Source: Mycobacterium sp. GA-1199
GTDB lineage: Bacteria; Actinomycetota; Actinomycetes; Mycobacteriales; Mycobacteriaceae
Length of the DNA stretch: 64,000 nucleotides
Assembly: GCF_001500045.1 (NCBI RefSeq)
Contig: NZ_LQIX01000045.1
Location: 217,879-281,878 of the forward strand
Direction of reading: 5' to 3'
Below the pieces are notes generated by a model, which was not told the DNA's origin, did no database searches, and was given only the letters and a program-made list of their open reading frames with translations. The translations under genes were made by a program, and so were the position numbers. Shown here piece after piece: positions 8,034-16,066 of this stretch. The number at the start of each line of letters is the position of its first letter. The stretch's first letter is position 1.

Positions 8034-8533
8034 TGTTGGGTCGGGCAGGCTTCGACGGGCACCGGCATGGTCAGCTCGCCAAACTGCTGGAAGCGGAAGG
8101 TCACGTCGACGTTGTAGGCGGGTCGGACGGTCTGGGTGATGCCCTCCAGTGTGACGCTGAGCGGCCGGCCGGGTTCGACCAGTTGACCGGTGGCGAGCGC
8201 GGTGCCCGCGGCGACCTTGATCGGCGGACTCGGATCGATACGGATGTTCTCGGCGGCTGGTGTCGTGATCGCCTCCAACCGTTCGGCCTCCAGCGGTCGA
8301 TTGTTGGTGATCGTGAACCGCAAGTCTGCGGTGTCGCCGACCTGGATCTCACATGATCCGGGTAAGTAACGCGGTACGACGAAGGTGTTCTCGACGGTGG
8401 TCTCCGAGGTCTGCGAACCGGACCCTCGGTTGGTCGATTCGCCCGTGGTGTAGCTTCCGCAGCCGGTCAGCAGGAACGTGACAAGCAGGACCGTCGCTAC
8501 GGCAGTGGGTTTGCACCGTTCGGATTTCGTCAC
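8030..8533 (-). CDS. Lipoprotein, LpqE/PCuAC-like
   Basis: A 167-residue secreted lipoprotein: signal peptide (about 1-24) with lipobox LLTGC, Cys25 being the lipidation site, then a Ser/Thr/Gly linker and a beta-rich domain with repeated phrases of the type VGDTADLRFTITNN and PAYNVDVTFRFQQFGELTMPVPV. This layout is like mycobacterial LpqE and the PCuAC copper-chaperone fold, though the Met/His copper ligands of true PCuAC are not evident. GTG start. Its stop overlaps the ATG of the molybdopterin oxidoreductase (ATGA), which ties an exported protein to a seemingly cytoplasmic enzyme. First gene of the trio. Confidence 0.82.
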   Translation of the reverse strand: MTKSERCKPTAVATVLLVTFLLTGCGSYTTGESTNRGSGSQTSETTVENTFVVPRYLPGSCEIQVGDTADLRFTITNNRPLEAERLEAITTPAAENIRIDPSPPIKVAAGTALATGQLVEPGRPLSVTLEGITQTVRPAYNVDVTFRFQQFGELTMPVPVEACPTQQ

Positions 8534-8693
8534 CGAAGCGAGGCCTACCCGCTCTCAGCGGCGCCAAACCCTGACGCGGTGCCGGTTCTGCGCAGGGGCG
8601 CACATTCGGATTTGGTCGGGCTGGTCAACAACGCCCGCGAACCGACCGGCGCGGCATCGGCGGGTGGCTGCGAGCTCTACCTCGCCCGAGCGT

Positions 8694-9233
8694 TCACTGC
8701 AAACACTTTGCCGCAGGCGTGATCTCGGCGCTCATGTTGCTTTTCATCATGGTCAGCGCCGCGTCGCTGAGCTCAGGATCGATGTGGGCCACGGCGTCGG
8801 GTGGGACGACGACGGGGAAGTGCCGGACATAAGCATCCAGTGCGGTGTAGAGGATGCACTGCTCGGTGACCTGACCGGTGAGGATGACCCGTTCGGGTTG
8901 CAGCTGGCCGAGCAGGTAAGCGAGTGAGGTGGCGTAGAAGGCGCTGTGGCGCACCTTCGTCATCAACCGGCAGCCCTTCTGCGGCACGATCGGTTCGACG
9001 AGGTCCGGACGCTCACCCTGCAGCGCCGACTCCACGATGTCGCTGAACTCCGCGGTGAAATCGCCGTAGTTGTCGTTGACATAGATGAGGTCGACATTGT
9101 CGCGGTCACGGGCCTCGGCGACGAGCCTCGCCAGCGGATCGATGATCTCGGCGACGTGTGGGGCCAGCTTCTCGGCGTCGGGATGGTCGTAGGTGTTCAT
9201 CATGTCGATGACCAGCACTGCGGTGTCACTCAT
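8694..9233 (-). CDS. Isochorismatase-fold cysteine hydrolase
   Basis: A 179-residue hydrolase of the isochorismatase/nicotinamidase fold. The catalytic triad is visible: D10 in VLVIDMMN, K93 in MTKVRHS and C126 in VTEQCILYT, with the cis-peptide just before the latter. The start is the ATG at 9233; a second ATG 12 nt further upstream is possible. True substrate cannot be read from the motifs: nicotinamidase, N-carbamoyl amidase and isochorismatase share them, and the metal-binding DxHxxH of classical PncA is not evident. It is divergent from nadE with only 43 bases between them, so the promoters share one region, and an NAD-related role is plausible but unproven. Confidence 0.88.
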   Translation of the reverse strand: MSDTAVLVIDMMNTYDHPDAEKLAPHVAEIIDPLARLVAEARDRDNVDLIYVNDNYGDFTAEFSDIVESALQGERPDLVEPIVPQKGCRLMTKVRHSAFYATSLAYLLGQLQPERVILTGQVTEQCILYTALDAYVRHFPVVVPPDAVAHIDPELSDAALTMMKSNMSAEITPAAKCLQ

Positions 9234-9276
9234 GGGGACTTGCATACCCGGTTCCGTTTTCGGGCAACAATGAGGC

Positions 9277-11322
9277 ATGGATTTCTACTCGGCGTACCGG
9301 CACGGCTTCGCCCGCGTCGCCGCATGCACGCACCACACGGCGCTCGCCGACCCGCGAGCCAATGCCGAATCAGTGCTGCGGTTGGCGCGCGCCTGTCACG
9401 ACGACAGCGTCGCGCTCGCGGTGTTTCCCGAGCTGACACTGTCGGGGTATTCGATCGAGGACATCGTGATGCAGGATGCGCTGCTCGATGCGGTCGAGGA
9501 CGCGGTGCTCGACGTCGTCGTCGCTTCCGCCGACCTGATGCCGGTCCTGGTGATCGGTGCGCCCCTGCGCTACCGGCACCGGATCTACAACACCGCCGTG
9601 GTGATCCACCGCGGCCGCGTGCTCGGCGTGGCGCCCAAGTCGTACCTGCCGACGTATCGCGAGTTCTACGAGCGCAGGCAGATGGCCCCCGGCGACGATG
9701 TGCGCGGCGCGATCCGGATGGGTGAGTGGGCGGACGTTCCGTTTGGGCCCGATCTGTTGTTCACCGCGACCGACCTGCCCGGGTTCGTGTTGCACGTCGA
9801 GATCTGCGAGGACATGTTCGTGCCGATCCCGCCCAGCGCGTCGGCGGCCCTTGCCGGCGCCACGGTGTTGGCGAACCTGTCGGGAAGCCCGATCACGATC
9901 GGACGCTCGGAAGACCGCTGCCTGTTGGCCCGCTCGGCGTCGGCGCGCTGCCTGGCCGCCTATGTGTACGCCGCGGCTGGGGAGGGTGAGTCGACCACCG
10001 ACCTCGCCTGGGACGGCCAGACGATGATCTGGGAGAACGGCGAATGCCTGGCCCAATCCGAGCGCTTCCCCAAGGGTGAACGACGCTCCGTCGCCGACGT
10101 CGATCTGGAATTGCTGCGATCCGAACGCCTCCGGATGGGCACCTTCGACGACAACCGCAGGCACCACGCGGCATCGACGGACACCTACCGGCGGGTGGAG
10201 TTCCAGCTCGATCCACCGACCGGTGATGTCGGGTTGCTTCGCCACATCGAGCGCTTCCCGTTCGTCCCGTCGGATCCCGAACGACTGGAACAGGATTGCT
10301 ACGAGGCCTACAGCATCCAGGTGGCCGGGCTCGAACAACGCCTGCGCGCCTTGAACTTTCCCAAAATCGTGCTCGGGCTGTCCGGTGGGCTGGACTCGAC
10401 GCACGCCTTGATTGTCGCCGCGCGTGCGATGGATCGCGAACAGCGCCCGCGCAGTGACATTCTCGCGTTCACCATGCCCGGATTCGCGACAGGGGAGAGG
10501 ACCAAGGGCAACGCCGAGCGGTTGGCCGAGGCGCTGGGGGTGACGTTCACCGAACTCGACATCAGTTCCACAGCGGAGTTGATGCTCACCAACATCGACC
10601 ACCCGTTCGGCCGCGGGGAGAAGGTCTACGACGTCACGTTCGAGAACGTGCAGGCCGGGCTGCGCACCGATTACCTGTTCCGCCTGGCCAATCAACGCGG
10701 AGGAATCGTGTTGGGCACCGGCGACCTGTCGGAACTCGCGCTGGGCTGGTCGACTTACGGTGTGGGCGATCAGATGTCGCATTACAACGTCAACGGCGGT
10801 GTTCCGAAGACGTTGATCCAGCACCTCATTCGCTGGGTGATCTCGTCTCAGCAGTTCGACGACAGGGTCAACGAGGTGTTGCAGTCGGTGCTCGACACCG
10901 AGATTTCGCCCGAGCTCGTACCGGCCGGCGAGGACGAGGAGATTCAGAGCAGCGAGTCCAAGGTCGGCCCTTATGTGCTGCAGGACTTTTCGCTGTTTCA
11001 GGTGCTGCGCTTCGGGTTCCGGCCGTCGAAGGTCGCGTTTCTGGCCTGGCACGCCTGGAGCGATCCACAACGCGGCGAGTGGCCCACCGGGTACCCCGAA
11101 TCCAAGCGACCGTCGTACTCGCTCAAAGAGATCCGGCACTGGCTGCAGGTGTTCGCCCAGCGGTACTATTCGTTCGCCCAGTTCAAGCGGTCGGCCGTGC
11201 CGAACGGGCCGAAGGTGTCGCACGGCGGATCGCTTTCGCCGCGCGGTGACTGGCGGGCGCCCTCGGACATGTCCGCTCGCACCTGGCTCGACGAGATCGA
11301 GCGCGAGATCCCCGAAGACTAG
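9277..11322 (+). CDS. nadE: Glutamine-dependent NAD+ synthetase
   Basis: Makes NAD+ from deamido-NAD+, ATP and glutamine, the last step of NAD synthesis. The 681-residue protein has an N-terminal CN-hydrolase glutaminase domain with triad E52 (FPELTLSGYS), K121 (APKSYLPTYREF) and C177 (EICEDMF), then a C-terminal synthetase domain with the PP-loop LGLSGGLDSTHAL and the GTGDLSELALGW segment. Length matches the mycobacterial two-domain enzyme. The start codon lies 43 nt from the divergent isochorismatase-like gene; a GAGG lies only 1 nt before the ATG, so a short-leader or leaderless mRNA is likely. Its end overlaps the convergent gene by 4 nt. Confidence 0.97.
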   Translation: MDFYSAYRHGFARVAACTHHTALADPRANAESVLRLARACHDDSVALAVFPELTLSGYSIEDIVMQDALLDAVEDAVLDVVVASADLMPVLVIGAPLRYRHRIYNTAVVIHRGRVLGVAPKSYLPTYREFYERRQMAPGDDVRGAIRMGEWADVPFGPDLLFTATDLPGFVLHVEICEDMFVPIPPSASAALAGATVLANLSGSPITIGRSEDRCLLARSASARCLAAYVYAAAGEGESTTDLAWDGQTMIWENGECLAQSERFPKGERRSVADVDLELLRSERLRMGTFDDNRRHHAASTDTYRRVEFQLDPPTGDVGLLRHIERFPFVPSDPERLEQDCYEAYSIQVAGLEQRLRALNFPKIVLGLSGGLDSTHALIVAARAMDREQRPRSDILAFTMPGFATGERTKGNAERLAEALGVTFTELDISSTAELMLTNIDHPFGRGEKVYDVTFENVQAGLRTDYLFRLANQRGGIVLGTGDLSELALGWSTYGVGDQMSHYNVNGGVPKTLIQHLIRWVISSQQFDDRVNEVLQSVLDTEISPELVPAGEDEEIQSSESKVGPYVLQDFSLFQVLRFGFRPSKVAFLAWHAWSDPQRGEWPTGYPESKRPSYSLKEIRHWLQVFAQRYYSFAQFKRSAVPNGPKVSHGGSLSPRGDWRAPSDMSARTWLDEIEREIPED

Positions 11323-11921
11323 CGCCGTCCGACGCCGGGGAGGAATCGGCCGACGGTTGCGAGGTAGTCGCGGTAGGCGTCGCCGTGCACGGTGAGGAGG
11401 TACGGCTCCTCGACGACACGAACCTGTGTCTGGATCGTCGCGATCAGCAGGACGAAACCGATCACCGCGACGAGATTCGGTGTGATCAGGGCGATTCCGA
11501 AGCCGAAGACCATCATCGCGGTGAAGATCGGGTTGCGCACCCAGCCGAATACGCCGCCGCGCACCAACGTCGTCCTCTCGCTGGCGTCGACCCCGATGCG
11601 CCACGAGTCGCCCATGTCGATCTGCGCGTAGAGCGTCGCGGCGATGCCGGCCACCGCGATCGCGATGCCGGCGACGTTCACCCATGTCCGATCCAGCGGC
11701 GCCAACGGAGCGATGAGGCCGACCAGTTGCAGTGTCGGGGCGAACACCGCCGCGCCCATCGACACGATGAACCCCGCGCCGGCGAACCACTCGAGTGACA
11801 ACGGTCGGCCGCTGATGCCCCGGAAGCCGGTCGATCCGGTGCGGCGCTTCTGTTGCCAACTGCGCCAACCGAATCCGAGAATGGCGAACACCACGAACAG
11901 GGCGATGGCGACGATCGGCAT
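11319..11921 (-). CDS. Isoprenylcysteine carboxyl methyltransferase-family membrane protein
   Basis: A 200-residue polytopic membrane protein of the ICMT/PEMT family. Four or five hydrophobic segments are visible (about 1-17, 45-70, 80-98, 127-155), followed by the family C-terminal signature: VRNPIFTAM, then EEPYLLTVHGDAYRDYLATVGRFLP, which forms the S-adenosylmethionine site in this family. I chose the ATG at 11921 because AAAGGA lies 5 nt upstream; the ATG at 11927 would sit on that ribosome-binding site. It lies 19 nt after the CDF transporter gene, forming one minus-strand operon with it and the ArsR regulator. Substrate is unknown. Position corresponds to Rv2437 in H37Rv by recollection. 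Confidence 0.85.
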   Translation of the reverse strand: MPIVAIALFVVFAILGFGWRSWQQKRRTGSTGFRGISGRPLSLEWFAGAGFIVSMGAAVFAPTLQLVGLIAPLAPLDRTWVNVAGIAIAVAGIAATLYAQIDMGDSWRIGVDASERTTLVRGGVFGWVRNPIFTAMMVFGFGIALITPNLVAVIGFVLLIATIQTQVRVVEEPYLLTVHGDAYRDYLATVGRFLPGVGRR

Positions 11922-11940
11922 GCTCATCCTTTCTCGAAGT

Positions 11941-12552
11941 TCATGTGCAGCAGGGGTCACCGCGCCACGCCTCGATCCCTTCGCGGACAGCGATCACCGC
12001 GATCCCGAGGGCGGCGACCGGGTCGGCCCACGACCAGCCGAACAGGCCGTTGAGCACCAGGCCCGCCAGCACTATGGCCGACAAGTAGGCGCACAGCAGT
12101 GTCTGTTTGGAGTCGGCGACCGCCGACGTCGACCCGAACTCGCGACCGGCCCGCCGCTGCGCCAACGACAGCACCGGCATGATCACCAGGCTCAGCGCGG
12201 CCAGCACGATGCCGACGACGGAGGGCGCGGCCTCACTCCGGCCGGTCAACGTCAGCACCGCGTCGATCCCGACGTACGCGGCGAGTGCGAAGAACGAGAA
12301 CGCGATGAATCGCAGCGCGGCCTTCTCCCGCGTCTCGGGATCGCGTGCGGAGAACTGCCATGCGACGGCCGCCGCGGAGGAGACCTCGACGATCGAATCC
12401 AAACCGAACCCGACCAGCGCCGACGACGACACCCGGGCGCCCTCGGCCAGTGCGACGATCGCCTCGAGGACGTTGTAGGTGATCGTGGCCGCCACGAGCC
12501 AGCGGATCCGGCGCGCCAGCACCGTGCGGCGGGTTTCGCTCGGGGCGGCCAT
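11941..12552 (-). CDS. Cation-diffusion-facilitator-like transporter
   Basis: A 203-residue membrane protein with five or six transmembrane segments resembling the cation diffusion facilitator (CDF) core. Metal-site-like motifs are GLDSIVEVSS in the second helix and ADSKQTLLCAY in the fifth. The cytoplasmic C-terminal domain of full CDF proteins is missing; instead the chain ends in GDPCCT, whose Cys pair may bind thiophilic metal. The gene starts within the stop of the upstream CmtR-like repressor (TGATG), a typical metal sensor-exporter pair. I infer export of a soft divalent metal such as Cd, Pb or Zn. Confidence 0.85.
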   Translation of the reverse strand: MAAPSETRRTVLARRIRWLVAATITYNVLEAIVALAEGARVSSSALVGFGLDSIVEVSSAAAVAWQFSARDPETREKAALRFIAFSFFALAAYVGIDAVLTLTGRSEAAPSVVGIVLAALSLVIMPVLSLAQRRAGREFGSTSAVADSKQTLLCAYLSAIVLAGLVLNGLFGWSWADPVAALGIAVIAVREGIEAWRGDPCCT

Positions 12553-12881
12553 CAGCAGCAGGCGTCGTCGGCGGCGGCCGGACAGCAGGCCGGGTCCACC
12601 TCGAGCACCAGACCGACCAGGTCGTCGAGCGCGTGGGCGATGCGCTCATCGGCGAGTTCGTAGCGGCTGCGCCGGCCCTCGGGCTGCGCGGTCACCAGAC
12701 CGCAGCCACGCAGGCATGCCAGGTGGTTGGACAGGATCTGGCGGGAGACGCCGATCTTGTCGGCCAGCTCCGACGGATATCCGGGGCCGTCGCGCAGGAT
12801 CAGCAGGATCTCGGCCCGGGTCGGATCGGACAGAGCACAACCGAACCGCGACAGCGCATCGCTGCGAGTGACCGTCTGCAC
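12552..12881 (-). CDS. ArsR/CmtR-family metal-sensing repressor
   Basis: A 109-residue winged-helix repressor. The recognition region includes YPSELADKIGVSRQILSNHLACLRGCGLV; Cys56 and Cys60 in HLACLRGC match the Cd/Pb-binding C57/C61 pair of M. tuberculosis CmtR. The C-terminal tail has further cysteines (C99, C100, C108, C109), analogous to CmtR C102. Family members dissociate from DNA on metal binding, derepressing an exporter; the gene just downstream codes for a CDF-like transporter. A 16-bp perfect palindrome 28 nt upstream of the start is the likely operator. Metal choice (Cd, Pb or other) is inferred. Confidence 0.9.
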   Translation of the reverse strand: MQTVTRSDALSRFGCALSDPTRAEILLILRDGPGYPSELADKIGVSRQILSNHLACLRGCGLVTAQPEGRRSRYELADERIAHALDDLVGLVLEVDPACCPAAADDACC

Positions 12882-12908
12882 GAGGCAGACAGTACATCAC
12901 AAGCTGTA

Positions 12909-12924
12909 TTCAGCCAAGGCTGAA
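12909..12924. promoter_or_regulatory. Perfect palindrome, candidate operator of the metal-sensor operon
   Basis: TTCAGCCAAGGCTGAA is a perfect inverted repeat with a 2-nt centre, ending 28 bases from the start codon of the CmtR-like repressor. Size and position suit an ArsR-family operator overlapping the promoter. Confidence 0.55.
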
Positions 12925-12958
12925 CTGCAATCCTCGCCCTTCTGCGATTTGTGGAGTG

Positions 12959-12981
12959 GCACCGGCGCTCACCGCCGGTGC
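12959..12981 (-). terminator. Intrinsic terminator of the crotonase/ribokinase operon
   Basis: A 9-bp perfect GC-rich stem (12959-12967 with 12973-12981, GCACCGGCG/CGCCGGTGC) and 5-nt loop, starting 16 bases after the stop of the minus-strand crotonase gene. No T-run follows, as often in mycobacteria. Confidence 0.6.
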
Positions 12982-12996
12982 GGCTCACAATCGACC

Positions 12997-13833
12997 TCAG
13001 AGGCGGCCGTCGATGCGCAGGTCCGGGTGCACCCAGTCCGGGGATCGGCGCTCCTTGAAAGCCATGAAGCCCTCGATCGACTCGGGCGCGCCCAGGCTGG
13101 CCTGCATACCGATGCGGTCGTAGAGGCCGATGTAGTTGTCCAGGCTCGACTTGACGACGGTTCGGGCTGCGGGCGCGGTGCGGCAGCATTGGGCCAGGAC
13201 CTCGCGAGCCGTCTCGGCCAGCTCGTCGTGGGGGACCACCCGTGCCACCATGCCCCAGTCGTGTGCCTCGGCGGCGGTCAGCGTGCGCCCGGTGAACATC
13301 AGGTCGCGGGTGCGGACCGGCCCGATCAGCCGGGCCAGCATGTGGCTGTAGTACGTGTCGGCGATTCCGCGGTACAGCTCGGGCACCCGGAACGTGGCCC
13401 GCTCGCTGACGACGGCGATGTCGGCGCAGAGCGCGATCTGCAGCCCACCGCCCTGGCACAGCCCGTTCACCGCGGCGACGACGGGTTTGGCGGACTGGCG
13501 CAGTGTGTCGAACGGCAACGCGTCCATCCCCAGCGCGGGCCCGAACGTCATCCAGTTGTCGGCGCCGCCGCCGCCCATGTCCCCGCCGGGGGCGAAGACG
13601 TCGCCGGTGCCCGTGAGCAGCAGTCCGGCGAGGTCGGGGTCGCCTTCGACATGCTTGACCGCGTACTTGATGCCGAAGTACATCGCGGGGGTCATCGCGT
13701 TGCGGGCCTCGGGGCGGTCGAGCCGGCACACCCCGAACGCGCCCTCGCGGGTGAACTTCAGGAACGGGGTGCCGAGCCAGTCGCCTTCGGGAGGGCGCGG
13801 GGCGTCGGTGGTGCTCGGCTGGGTGGTCGTCAT
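12997..13833 (-). CDS. Enoyl-CoA hydratase/isomerase family protein
   Basis: A 278-residue crotonase-fold enzyme, usually acting on CoA thioesters in fatty-acid or related degradation. Typical elements are GVCRLDRPEARNAMTPAM (strand plus CoA-binding), the first oxyanion-hole loop GDVFAPGGDMG, and the second GLCQGGGLQIALCADIAVVSE. The usual catalytic Glu of classical hydratases is not obvious in FRVPELYRGI, so it could be an isomerase or hydrolase. ATG overlaps the ribokinase stop (ATGA), linking it to that gene in one operon. Exact substrate cannot be assigned. Confidence 0.9.
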   Translation of the reverse strand: MTTTQPSTTDAPRPPEGDWLGTPFLKFTREGAFGVCRLDRPEARNAMTPAMYFGIKYAVKHVEGDPDLAGLLLTGTGDVFAPGGDMGGGGADNWMTFGPALGMDALPFDTLRQSAKPVVAAVNGLCQGGGLQIALCADIAVVSERATFRVPELYRGIADTYYSHMLARLIGPVRTRDLMFTGRTLTAAEAHDWGMVARVVPHDELAETAREVLAQCCRTAPAARTVVKSSLDNYIGLYDRIGMQASLGAPESIEGFMAFKERRSPDWVHPDLRIDGRL

Positions 13834-14720
13834 AACTGCCTTTCTGTTGCTCTGTTGGACACAGCGTCGTCGATGGCTTCGGCGTAGGGCGCGCAGTCAC
13901 CGGCTCCCGGTACGAGCGTCGACAGGGCCGCCGCGGCGCATGCTCGGCGCAGGGCGAGTTCGTGGCCGTCGACCCAGTGCGTGGCGAGCACGCCGGCGAA
14001 CACGTCACCCGCACCGGTGGTGTCCACCGCGTGCACCGCGGGGGCGGGGACGCTGAAGCGTTCGCCGTCGCCGAGGTAGCTCGCCCCGCGGGCCCCGCGG
14101 GTGATCACGAGATGAGGGACCGGCCAGTGCCACGCGCCGGCCTCGGTTTCGTTGACCACCACGACATCGGCAAACTCGGACAAGGCGAGCAGATCGTGCG
14201 GCGGGGCCCCGGCCGGGGAGGCGTTCACGACGACGACCGCGCCGGCGGCGGACGCGGTCTGCGCGGCGGCGATCGCCGTCGCGATCGGGATCTCCAACTG
14301 CAGCAACACCACGTCGCTGTCGGCGATGACGGCGCGGACATCGGCGGAGTCCACGGACAGCGTGGCGTTGGCGCCCGGCGCGACCACGATCGTGTTCTCC
14401 GCCGAGGAGTCCACGGTGATGACGGCCGACCCGCTCGGTCCGGGCACGGTGACGACGCCGTCGAGTGCGACGCCGTTGGTGCTGAGGTGGTCGCGCAACA
14501 TCTCCGCCGACCCGTCGTTTCCGAGCGCGGCGACCAGTCGCACCTTTGCGCCCGCCCTGGCCGCCGCGACCGCCTGGTTGCCGCCCTTGCCGCCCGGGGC
14601 CATCGACAGACCCGACGCCAGCACCGTCTGGCCGGGTCGGGGCAGGGTGCGAACGGTGAAAGTCAGATCAGCGTTGACACTGCCGACCACGCATACCCGG
14701 CTGCAGTCCCGCGGCGCCAT
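13830..14720 (-). CDS. rbsK: Ribokinase (PfkB family)
   Basis: Phosphorylates ribose to ribose 5-phosphate. The 296-residue product has the PfkB signatures GGKGGNQAVAAARAGAKV near residue 45 and DTTGAGDVFAGV near the C terminus, whose Asp is the catalytic base. I place the start at the ATG at 14720; the frame is open further upstream but those residues are not part of the fold. First gene of an operon with the crotonase gene. Divergent from proA, 74 bases away. As I recall, H37Rv also carries rbsK here (Rv2436). Confidence 0.9.
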   Translation of the reverse strand: MAPRDCSRVCVVGSVNADLTFTVRTLPRPGQTVLASGLSMAPGGKGGNQAVAAARAGAKVRLVAALGNDGSAEMLRDHLSTNGVALDGVVTVPGPSGSAVITVDSSAENTIVVAPGANATLSVDSADVRAVIADSDVVLLQLEIPIATAIAAAQTASAAGAVVVVNASPAGAPPHDLLALSEFADVVVVNETEAGAWHWPVPHLVITRGARGASYLGDGERFSVPAPAVHAVDTTGAGDVFAGVLATHWVDGHELALRRACAAAALSTLVPGAGDCAPYAEAIDDAVSNRATERQL

Positions 14721-14782
14721 GGCTCCCAACGCTAATGCAGGGCCCCTGCCTGACACGTGTCGAACGCCCGAACCTCGTTCGA

Positions 14783-14788
14783 TACCCT
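14783..14788 (+). promoter_or_regulatory. Candidate -10 box of proA (leaderless)
   Basis: TACCCT lies 6 nt before the proA ATG, so transcription would begin at the start codon. There is no ribosome-binding sequence in the gap. Confidence 0.45.
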
Positions 14789-14794
14789 GGATAA

Positions 14795-16051
14795 ATGAGT
14801 GTGCAGGCACCCGTCGGCGCTGTAGGCGCCGATCTGCGCCAGCAGGTGCACGACGCCGCCCGCCGGGCCCGCGCGGCGGCCCGCGCGCTGGCCACCCTGA
14901 GTTCGGAAACCAAGAACCGTGCGCTGAACACCGCCGCCGACCATGTGCTGATGTCAGCGAGCCGGATCCTCGAGGCCAACGAGCGCGATCTCGACGTCGC
15001 CCGTGCCGCGGGCACGCCCGAGGCGATGCTCGATCGGCTCGCGCTGAACCCGAAGCGGATCGACGGCATCGCCGACGGCTTGCGGCAGGTGTCCCGATTG
15101 CCCGATCCGCTCGGCGAGGTGTTGCAGGGCCGCACGCTGCCCAACGGTTTGCAACTGCGCCAGCTGCGCGTGCCGCTCGGCGTCGTCGGAATCGTCTACG
15201 AAGGCCGGCCCAACGTGACGGTCGACGCGTTCGGGTTGACGCTCAAATCCGGTAACGCGGTCCTGCTTCGCGGTAGCTCCTCGGCGGCCTACTCCAACGC
15301 CGCACTGGTGAACGCACTGCGGGCGGCACTGGCCACCGAACTGCTCGAGGTGGACGCCGTACAGTTGCTGCCCAGTGCCGACCGCGCCAGCGTGACGCAC
15401 CTGATCCAGGCCCGTGGGCTCGTCGATGTCGTCATCCCCCGCGGCGGCGCGGGTCTCATCGACGCCGTCGTCCGTGATGCGACGGTGCCGACGATCGAGA
15501 CCGGTGTCGGCAATTGCCATGTGTACGTGCATGAATCGGCCGACCTCGACGTCGCCGAACGAATCCTGCTCAACGCCAAGACCCGTCGACCCAGCGTCTG
15601 CAACGCGGCTGAATCGGTTCTGGTCGACGCGGCCATCGCCGACCGTGCGTTGCCGCGGCTGACCGAGGCGCTGCGGCACGCCGGTGTGACGGTGCATGAC
15701 AACCCGTCCGACGACGAGTTGCGCGCGGAGTTCCTGTCGTTGGACATCGCGGTGGCGGTGGTGGACGGTGTCGACGCCGCGATCGACCACATCAATGAGT
15801 ACGGCACCGGACACACCGAAGCCATCGTCGCCACCGACCTGGCTGCCGCACAACGCTTCACCGAGCGCGTCGATGCCGCCGCGGTGATGGTGAACGCATC
15901 GACCGCGTTCACCGACGGCGAGCAGTTCGGGTTCGGCGCCGAGATCGGCATCTCCACCCAGAAGCTGCATGCCCGCGGACCCATGGGTCTGCCCGAACTG
16001 ACGTCAACCAAGTGGATTGTGTGGGGAGACGGCCACACCCGCCCGGCCTGA
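14795..16051 (+). CDS. proA: Gamma-glutamyl phosphate reductase
   Basis: Second enzyme of proline synthesis: reduces gamma-glutamyl phosphate to glutamate 5-semialdehyde with NADPH. The 418-residue protein has the ALDH-like fold with VPLGVVGIVYEGRPNVTVDAFGL at about 125-147, the active-site Cys in RRPSVCNAAES, and the C-terminal ARGPMGLPELTS segment. In this genome it is separated from proB by 11 kb; their products still form one pathway. The upstream gap lacks a ribosome-binding site and shows a box compatible with leaderless transcription. Next gene is only 15 nt away. Confidence 0.97.
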   Translation: MSVQAPVGAVGADLRQQVHDAARRARAAARALATLSSETKNRALNTAADHVLMSASRILEANERDLDVARAAGTPEAMLDRLALNPKRIDGIADGLRQVSRLPDPLGEVLQGRTLPNGLQLRQLRVPLGVVGIVYEGRPNVTVDAFGLTLKSGNAVLLRGSSSAAYSNAALVNALRAALATELLEVDAVQLLPSADRASVTHLIQARGLVDVVIPRGGAGLIDAVVRDATVPTIETGVGNCHVYVHESADLDVAERILLNAKTRRPSVCNAAESVLVDAAIADRALPRLTEALRHAGVTVHDNPSDDELRAEFLSLDIAVAVVDGVDAAIDHINEYGTGHTEAIVATDLAAAQRFTERVDAAAVMVNASTAFTDGEQFGFGAEIGISTQKLHARGPMGLPELTSTKWIVWGDGHTRPA

Positions 16052-16066
16052 TATAGGAGTCAATCC

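Noticed and set aside
6768..8117. 449-codon plus-strand frame opposite the molybdopterin oxidoreductase
   Set aside because: Antisense shadow; the minus-strand protein has clear domain motifs.
9370..11868. 832-codon minus-strand frame over nadE
   Set aside because: Shadow of nadE; nadE triad and PP-loop are unambiguous on the other strand.
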